From Planoprotostelium fungivorum (Eukaryota; Evosea; Variosea; Cavosteliida; Cavosteliaceae), in the NCBI GenBank assembly GCA_003024175.1, contig MDYQ01000078.1, positions 62,001 through 126,000 of the forward strand: a stretch of 64,000 nucleotides of DNA. Direction: 5' to 3'. The translations under genes were made by a program, and so were the position numbers. This document shows, in pieces, positions 56,714-64,000 of the stretch. The notes under the pieces are model-generated. The model ran no database searches. It saw only the letters and a program-made list of their open reading frames with translations, and was not told the DNA's origin. Position 1 is the stretch's first letter; each line of letters starts with the position of its first letter.

Positions 56714-58288
56714 ATGTTGTTTGTCTTACTCCTTCTCTCCACCTACCTAGTGGACGCGAAGACTTGGACTGTCACCACTGAGAGAGTCAATTCGAATAAG
56801 CCAGTCATTGGACATGGTGCTGATTCCACATTCGATTGGAATTACAATGCTGCCTTCGTTCGCTCGGCTGAATCTCCTATGAAGGGAGGAATACTCGTCA
56901 GGTGCCAGAACCGCACCTCTAAGACGGACCTGTATGCAGTGGGTCCATCTTACATGGTCTACACGTGAGTCGCAACACCATCACCTTCGTCTGACCACAG
57001 AATAGACCATTACTCACCGATCTGACCGATCTCTCTGAAATCAAGTTTGCACCTATAGATGATTCGAGAATCGTTATCGGTCCCACAGACAAAGACGATT
57101 CCGCCTTCGGTGTCGTACGTCTCTTTCATGTTTCTCTACCTCTGACTTGTGTTATAGGAAGACCCCAGATCCACCTATGACGAGAAGGAGGACACTCACT
57201 ACATACACTATTCTGCCGTTTCAAAGTCACCTGTGATCTCGAGGCTCTCTCTGGCCACCGTCAAATCTGCGTCTGTTGCTGTGAGTCTCACCATCCATAG
57301 TCCTGTATAGAGATGGTCCGGGAGAATGTCTAAAGAATCCCAGAACGCTTCCGAATACCAGTTGAGGGGCCCCATCTTTGACAAGAAGGTATGAGCCATC
57401 ACGTCACCATCCGATTAATTTTCATCAGACATGGTCCAAGAGTGGCGCCCTCTTGATCAGAAAGAGCAACCAAAAGTCTTACCTCTACTGGGGGGACTCT
57501 TCTTTCGGTAATGATGATCCACCTCACACCATTATCTGATCATCCGCAGCTGATGGTATGTTCCTCGCCTCTTCCCGTGATCTCCTTCATTACACCAACT
57601 CTCGTCAAGTCTTCTTACCTGTGAGATCTCATCGCAGATGACCATCTTCTCACCATCTTGACAGAAGAGAGCCAACATGTGGGATTCTGCTCTTGTCGAG
57701 GGAGGACCTCATCCTTTTGTCCTCTCTGATGGAAACTACCTCATGCTCTATAATTCGGCCAGGTCAGATGTCTCATCATCCATCTGCATCACTGCCATCT
57801 ACCGTCTATACGTCGAATCATCTGAACTCTTGACGTCATGTCATCTCATCACATCACCTGTTCCTCCATCTCCTCGGTCATCTCCGTGATGCATATTCTC
57901 ATCGGTGTACAGAAACGGATTTCCTTCTAAGAAGCCAGGATGGGACGTCCAATACAACGTCGGCTACGTCATCTTAGACAAGAAAGATCCCAAGAAGATT
58001 CTCTACCGTTCAGAACAACCTATCTTTTCCCCCGGTGAGATCATCAACATCATCATCGCGCCTTCCATGTCTTTCTCTCAACTGAAGACGACAGAGCTCG
58101 ATTGGGAGAAGGATGAAGACAGTCTGACACCCAACGTCGTCTTTATAGAAGGGTGGACGAGATTAGCCGAGCCAGACACCTTCCTGTTCTTCTATGGTGA
58201 GTTGGGGAACAAGTGATGAAGTGATGACGATGCAGGTGCGGCCGATAGTTTGGTCGGTGCCGCCAAATTGACAGTCAAGATCCGGTAG
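56714..58288 (+). CDS. Secreted GH130-like glycosidase/phosphorylase
   Basis: GH130 enzymes phosphorolyse or hydrolyse beta-mannosides with a five-bladed beta-propeller. The start at 56714 gives a signal peptide, MLFVLLLLSTYLVDAKTWTV. The propeller begins WNYNAAFVRSAESPMKGGIL. Family-like blocks follow: GVEDPRSTYDEKEDTHYIHY (the D-P-R near the active site), MWDSALVEGGPHPFVLSDGN, LMLYNSA, WDVQYNVGYVILDKKDPKKI, LYRSEQPIFSPE, DSLTPNVVFIEGW and FFYGAADSLVGAAKLTVKIR-stop. Many short introns (about eight) show it is a resident nuclear gene. Because GH130 is mainly bacterial, an old transfer is possible. Exact activity unknown. Confidence 0.82.
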
Positions 58289-58489
58289 GCTCTGAGAATC
58301 GATCGATATCCAAATAAAAAATGATTTTATTCTTCGATGACTGTGGCAACGTGTGAGGTGAAGACAAAAGCTCATGCGTTGTTCAAAGTCAGACGACACA
58401 GACCATCACCATCACAATTCAACATCATCAACGTCACCGTCATCACCATCAAGATCGGCATGCATCATCTTCCTTCATTTTATTGAATC

Positions 58490-61208
58490 GAATTCCGATC
58501 GGCGTTTCGGGGTTCGCATCGATCGGACATCCGATTCATCTCTTCTTCGGTGACGATGTACATCCTCTTTGAATCTAACATCTGGGCGATCTGTGGGATC
58601 TCTACAAAACTGTATCCTTGGTTCTGGTATCGTGTCACCTGTACATCCTTCAGTCATCATCATCCATCATGAGATGATCATATCATCAACATATCATCAG
58701 ATGACGGTCGTGATCATCATCGGAATATATATCATCAGATGATCACGATCATGATGAGGAGACATGAGATGATCACGATCATGATGAGGAGACATGAGAT
58801 GATCACGATCATCATCACAACATCGGATGATGTTCATCGCGAGACGATGTTCATCGCGAGACGATGATCACGATGAACCTTCTCACCTTCTCTATGATGT
58901 CGTAGATCTGCTTCCTCTTGTTCACGTTGATCAGGTCATCGATGGTGTCCGGATTCTCATCAATGTAGACGAGATCTCTCAAGAACAGACCCCTATTCCC
59001 ATCAGTCTACTTTTCATTGTCGACATTTCAAAGTCGACAATTGTTATCTCACAGGAAAGGGATGCAAGGCTGATCCGCAGCGTTCAACATGTTTCGATAG
59101 GCCAACGGGTCCGTCAATTTCTCAGAAAGTTCCTGGAAGGTCTGTCCACGTTCAGTATCCCCTCCCTCGAGAAATTTCCGAGAAAAATGAATCTACAACG
59201 AGCCCACCCTGGACTGTTGGTTGGGTAGTTCGGCCCACGTGTACTTGAGCTTGTGTACTGCAGTACAACCCAAGCCACCAGACACGATGGCCATCGCAGT
59301 GCTAAAATTATTCATCCCCGCCGTGAATTCCGCGATACGTATGAACCTGAAATTTCGCGTGAATTTCGCGTAGTCTCACGACATCGATACGGTAGAGGAC
59401 GTATCACCTGGTCACGGCCTTGACTCTCTTTCTGATCTTCTCTTGGGAAAGAATGGTGAAGGCGACCCAATTGGATATGAGATTACTCCTCTCCGTCATC
59501 TTGATGATGTTCGGTGCCTTGTGTCTCAACCTAGGCTTCGTCCAAGCTTGGTTCATCAATTCTGAGGCCTGGCTAAATTTAGAATCGTCGAGTTGTAGAT
59601 CGACATACCTGAATGGAAGAGAAAATGTTGAATTCGATGATGGACAATTGTCTGGCGATCTCTTCGTCATCACAGTCCCAAATGGTCAGGGCGGGAGAGA
59701 AGATGGTCTTCCACGGAATCTACCTCGTTCTCAGGATTTTCTCGGGACGTTCCCGGGAATCACCTTCGGTTCCGGGATCTTATCTTTCCTCGAAGAATCC
59801 TCTATGGTTTTGACGCCCGTGTGTAGATCGAGAGCTCTCGTCAATTGTTGGGCCAAATTCTTCGACTCGATTTCGACCATCTTGATAAACTCTTCTAAGG
59901 CAGTCATGAGCTTGTCGCTGTTCTTGAAATCATCAAAGTGCCTGGTGATCCACGACTTGATGACCTGGATGACTGGAAGATTCGGTGAATCTTCGTGGAA
60001 TGGGTGAAATGTCTTCACCTTGGATGCGAATGCGAGCCTTCTGTACACGCCACTCTTCGTCTCTCTTGGAGAGGGTGGGATCTTTGGCGGGAACCTGCGA
60101 GATTCAGTCCATCTACAACGATGTAGACGGTCACCTGATATCTCTCGATCAATTTCTGCAGCAATTTCTCGGGCGTGACGAACGTCTGGTAAGTGTACAA
60201 TACGATGTCTCTCAAGTTCGATTCTGTGATGATGTCACGTTGTGATGATGAGCCACACGGTCTCACTCGTCTCTTCGTCGGTCATCCTGAGGATGATGTG
60301 ATTGAGAGAAGCGGCTTTGAGTGAATTGGGATCCTTTTCTTCGGGTACAAAGTTGAATTGACTCTCGTTCCAGATGTTCGTGTCCTCCGACTGCGTCTTG
60401 TCTGTCACGATCGTCAGAAAAAAATTTCTAGAATGAAAAACCTTCGTGGAGATCTAAGCTGAGGAGGTGCTCTCTTAGATCGTTGGCGTTCGTCTCTTCG
60501 GTTGTAAATTTGTCATCTGAGATGAGGTGTCAATCGGTCTGTTTCGATGAGGGTGTAGAAGGATGAAAGGTAGAGATGGTGTCGAAGATGATGTGACAAG
60601 ATCGATGTATCACCCATGGTGTGATCCCAGACCATCTCCGTGTCTTTAACGGCCAATCGCATGAGAGTCACCAGACGACTGTCTGTCAACTCGGGTCTCT
60701 GTACGTCTGTGATCATTCAGAAATGAGTTCCGCACGAGATCACATCACATCTTCTGCCGGACACTTTCTCGAGCTCTTTACGACTCTGTCTCAATCCTTC
60801 CATCTGTAATCCTTCAGACTTTCGTCTTCAAAACGGCCTGACCTCGAGGTGTTGCATTATCAATTGCATGATTACATCTTCCTTCAATAGCTCCGATCTC
60901 TTCTCTGCTTTGATCGAACCCTCATCCGTGTAATATTCTTGAGCGAAAGAGCACGCTCTGAACATCCATATCACCCACGGCTGACATGCAACCAATCTCA
61001 CCTCTCTAAAGGATAAATCCTCTCTTTTAACGCAGCAATTTCCTTGTGCTTCGTTCCCACACGTGCGGCCCAGTCGGATCGATCGACGACGGGAGCTGTG
61101 AATGATATCAGTGTCTATATGGTGAGGTTGAAGATGATGATCACGTGGAGGAGGCGACCGAGCACCAATAGTGTTGGAACGTGTCCGATTAGAGGCAGCG
61201 GCCCTCAT
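58490..61208 (-). CDS. LisH-containing Ras guanine nucleotide exchange factor
   Basis: Activates Ras-type GTPases. The start at 61208 gives MRAAASNRTRSNTIGARSPP. After a short coiled region, SELLKEDVIMQLIMQHLEME then GLRQSRKELEKVSG resembles a LisH dimerisation motif, common in Dictyostelium RasGEFs. A RasGEF N-terminal (REM) module follows: NLRDIVLYTYQTFVTPEKLL then QKLIERYQVPAKDP, and LPVIQVIKSWITRHFDDFKN. The catalytic Cdc25 domain has LTIWDCDDEEIARQLSNIEF, SNLISNWVAFTILSQEKIRK, FIRIAEFTAGMNNFSTAMAI, VSGGLGCTAVHKLKYTW, AADQPCIPFLGLFLRDLVYI and DENPDTIDDLINVNKRKQIY. The end is CEPRNADRNSIQ. Intron 58670-58870 holds a 30-bp tandem repeat. Confidence 0.93.
58741..58812. repeat. 30-bp tandem repeat in RasGEF intron
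   Basis: Two full units and a partial third of a 30-base unit starting GATCACGATCATGATGAGGA. It is itself made of GATC/ATGATG words and embedded in a larger ATGATC-rich intron. Confidence 0.9.
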
Positions 61209-61360
61209 GATGTCAGGAAAGCTTTGTTCGGTTGTCAATTGACATTTCTCTCGTTGTAGAACCGACTTAACCAGAATTTACACATGTCATTCATTCACCC
61301 TGCCTGTAACTCTGCCATGTGAAGACAGACACAGACACCTCTATCGTATAATCATCTTTA

Positions 61361-64000
61361 TCAATTCGCCGATGGAATGGGTGACGGAGGCATGTGAGGT
61401 GGTGATATGATCTCCGACATCTCTGTCAGTCCATCAGACTCTACAGGCTGTGAGTCCGAGTGGACGAGCTCGACCGGCGTGGAGTAATCATCGGGCTCTC
61501 CCATGGCAGGATCCGTATACATTCTTCTGGCCTCTTCGACCTCTTTGTCGCTCAGAGGTTCACAGATGAGATAATCGAGCGGTGGCTGTGATATGATGCC
61601 CAGATATCTAGTCCTGAGGTACAAATAGAAGAATGCACCCATGGCGATGAAAGGAATGACGGCGACGCCGGCGATGAAAGACTTCATGAGGAACAGAGCC
61701 ACCATCAGAATCTGTGATGATGAGTCACGTTTAGATCCGTTGAGATGAGTCACGATGACGAGATCAGATGAGAAGACAAAGTACCTGATAGATGACGAGA
61801 GAAGCGAAGACCATCTCCATGGTGACGGGAGAGTGGTTGAAACCTTCGTAGGCGAGAGAGTAAGAGTACATCATGTGATGCTTCGTGGTGAAATAGGCCG
61901 AGAAGAAGAACATGGCGGCAAAAGGGTTCACCAAGGGGCCCAACACCGAGTAGATCAAACCGATACTGAAGACTGTCCGAAGATAAATAAAACGAAAAAG
62001 ACACGTTCCACGTGATAAATAAAATGAAATAAAATGTTCACCGAGGATTTCGTCGCCGATTTTCGTGACAAAATCGAAAGCTCCGGGGTCCTCCCTCTTC
62101 TTCTTCTCTGCTTTCGTCTTGGATAAGAGTCTGGCCAATATTTTAGACACGGCCAATTCGACGGCTCGGCTCAAGAAGAGGTAGTGTCCGGCTGGATGAT
62201 GACGTCAGACGATGAGAGAATAAAACGAAATAAAATGCACGCACAGATGTTGACTAGGATGTAGTTGATGAAGAAAGTGGTGACGCCGGGGACGGCGGAG
62301 GCCAGGAGAGATGGAATGTTCATTGGTGATTCGAGGAGGGTACCGATGGATCTGATGGCTCATCAGACTCATCATCGATCGGTGTGCATGATGTTGATGA
62401 TTCGGATGCATCACGGTTTGTGATGTGATGTCGTTTTGTGATGTGATGTCGTTTTGTGATGTGATGTCGTTCTGTGTAGAGAAGATGAGATGAGGTGATG
62501 CTCACTTGTAGAGTGCACCAGAGATGACACAGACGAAGAAGACATTGAATAAAACGAAGGACCAGTAACTTCTCATGACTTGATGGTCTAAGTACAATTC
62601 ACTGTGGAAGATCAATCACAACGATAAGATTCACATTCCATTATACCTGATGGGAAATGCGAGAGAATGGATGCTCCTCAGAATGAGAACGAGGAAGAAC
62701 ATGAACAATCGAAGGGCCAACGTCGGCAAAATTCCTTGTATAATACCTTTCTATCGTCAATTGAAATGACTCTTTCATCACAGAAAGATGACATCGTAAC
62801 TCATGAAGATGAAAGATAAATCATCTCAATAATCAATCAACGAAAACGAGAGAATATAAAAGATGAATCATCTCTTGATCATCAATAAACGAAAGATAAA
62901 ACTGTGAACGAGAAACTCACCCGTCAACCAAGAAGAAGTAGCTAACAGTTTCACGAGAAAATCGAAACCGGGGATCTTCGATAAAGTGGCCAAATTCATG
63001 ATGCCAGATAAGAAGGCGACGGGTACGGGCCAGAATAAGAAGAGTGCAATGATGAGACCGATGGAAGCGATGGCTCCAACAGTTCTCACGTGTGCTCCTC
63101 GGTTGACGTTCTTCCAGATGATTGAGTCTGCGTCCTTTTTTTTGCGATCAGTCGGTGGAGAGAGGAGAGTGGACTCACCGGTGCCATGGTAACGGATAGA
63201 CTCCATCTGTGTCTGCGCCGTGTCAGTCGATGTGATGATGATGATCATCATGTCCGTGATGAGATGCTCGTCTCGATGATGACAATGTTCAATCTTCATT
63301 CACCTGTGAATCGTCTGAGATGCCATGACCGCCGCAGGTGCTCTCCTGAATACGGCAAACGCCAACGGGGTCACCTTCTTCTCGTTTTCCCTCACTCCTT
63401 CTCTGTCTCTCGTTCAGCCATCATACTAATCCACATACACTATCATTTACCTCGCTGCATCGATCTTTCTAAGCAACTCTTGTTTCTTGATCGTGTGGAA
63501 TTCTTCAGAGTCCATCTTTGGTCCACACAGACTCTCCTTGTGAGTCAATCTCTCTTCTCCTTCCTTCTTCTCCTGGGAAGGGTGAGTCCATCTACAACGT
63601 TGTAGATGGAAGTCACCGCGTTGTAGTCGATGGCGATCTGGAGGTTGTTCGATACGACGGAATATTCCTCTTGTAATTCTCGGAGTTTGGCCGCGGAAGG
63701 CACCATGACGAGAGCTCCAATGCTTCCTGTCTCTCATCAGTCATCGCGATCACCATCATCATCATGATCTTCAGAATGTGAGAAGATGATCATCACCTGC
63801 CGAGTGGATTCTCTCCATGGCGGGAAGTAATTTCTCTTCCGATCTCAAATGGACGCTGACCTGATCGCATCGTCAGAATCCATCATGTTAGAGTGTTCCA
63901 TGTCCCCACGTCTTTGATGAGCGCGGTCGACCTTCGAGTGCGGTGCTTCTGAGAATCTCTGATGGCTAAAAGGGAGCTGAGAGATGCATACTTGTACATG
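61361..64000 (-). CDS. OSCA/TMEM63 (CSC1-like) mechanosensitive cation channel, 5' end outside window
   Basis: Osmo- or mechanosensitive channel of plasma or endo-membranes. The visible 5' part is the cytosolic domain: HRTRRSTALIKDVG, VSVHLRSEEKLLPAMERIHS, GALVMVPSAAKLRELQEEYS, VTPLAFAVFRRAPAAVMASQ, DSIIWKNVNR. The membrane core follows: GLIIALFLFWPVPVAFLSGI, MNLATLSKIPGFDFLVKL, ILPTLALRLFMFFLVLILRS, SYWSFVLFNVFFVCVISGAL, ILVNICAGHYLFLSRAVELA, GLIYSVLGPLVNPFAAMFFF and HHMMYSYSLAYEGF. The acidic C-terminal tail ends PPHMPPSPIPSAN. The N-terminal TM helices lie beyond 64000. The intron at 63573-63615 is built around a perfect 22-bp palindrome (63588-63609). Confidence 0.92.
62415..62478. repeat. 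18-bp tandem repeat in OSCA-like gene intron
   Basis: Three near-perfect units of GTTTTGTGATGTGATGTC followed by a partial unit. Intronic. Confidence 0.9.
63588..63609. repeat. Perfect 22-bp palindrome of the CATCTACAACG family
   Basis: Two inverted copies of the 11-mer joined head to head, filling about half of a 43-nt intron in the OSCA-like gene. It is the longest perfect example in the window. Confidence 0.95.

Noticed and set aside
58741-58812. 30-bp tandem repeats as a CRISPR-like array
   Set aside because: Units are contiguous without unique spacers and lie in a eukaryotic intron; it is a simple tandem repeat.

Overview
The window looks like nuclear DNA of a free-living amoeba, most likely an amoebozoan with a compact genome (a protosteloid such as Planoprotostelium would fit; this is inference). 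Genes are closely packed on both strands and use the standard code. Most are cut by spliceosomal introns of about 40-50 nt with GTGAG donors. Family content fits too: a LisH-RasGEF, several Rho/Rab/Ras regulators, a Zn2Cys6+PAS regulator, TBCK, TBC1D9-type and CEP57-type genes. One tRNA gene is present. I saw no rRNA, CRISPR array or recognisable viral element.

Layout from left to right: prenylcysteine-oxidase-like gene (-, runs off the left edge), Zn2Cys6-PAS transcription factor (-), Ras-like GTPase (+), Frm2/Hbn1-type nitroreductase (+), LRR-GAIN/GPS-transmembrane-pseudokinase receptor (-), ATF6-like membrane bZIP factor (+), an intergenic patch with two copies of a dispersed repeat, RRM-SURP-CID splicing protein (-), small membrane protein (-), coiled-coil RhoGEF (+), possible IQ-motif mini-gene, tRNA-Arg (-), SHQ1 (+), ribosomal protein eL21 (-), CEP57-like (+), YIPF5-like (-), forkhead-like factor (-), Nup42-like FG nucleoporin (-), MYND-serine hydrolase fusion (+), tiny conserved-looking protein (-), TBCK with an inserted SH2 domain (-), coiled-coil protein (+), CH-DH-PH RhoGEF (-), OMA1 protease (-), F-box/ankyrin-like gene with unclosed frames (+), TBC1D8/9-like RabGAP (+), third copy of the dispersed repeat, SNM1/Artemis-type nuclease (-), secreted GPI-anchored protein (-), GH130-like glycosidase (+), LisH-RasGEF (-), OSCA/TMEM63 channel (-, runs off the right edge).

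Functionally the window is a mixed housekeeping and signalling neighbourhood, not an operon-like system. Small-GTPase control is over-represented (one Ras, one RasGEF, two RhoGEFs, two TBC proteins). The secretory pathway and ER stress also recur (ATF6-like, YIPF5-like). Several promoters are shared by divergent pairs.

The most unusual signal is not a gene. An 11-bp word, CATCTACAACG (or its complement), occurs about 25 times exactly, where chance predicts far less than one. It is often doubled into the palindrome CTACAACGTTGTAG. It lies mostly inside short introns close to the donor site, but also in coding sequence in several frames. The other two standouts are the receptor that joins an adhesion-GPCR-type GPS motif to a pseudokinase, and the SH2 insertion in TBCK.
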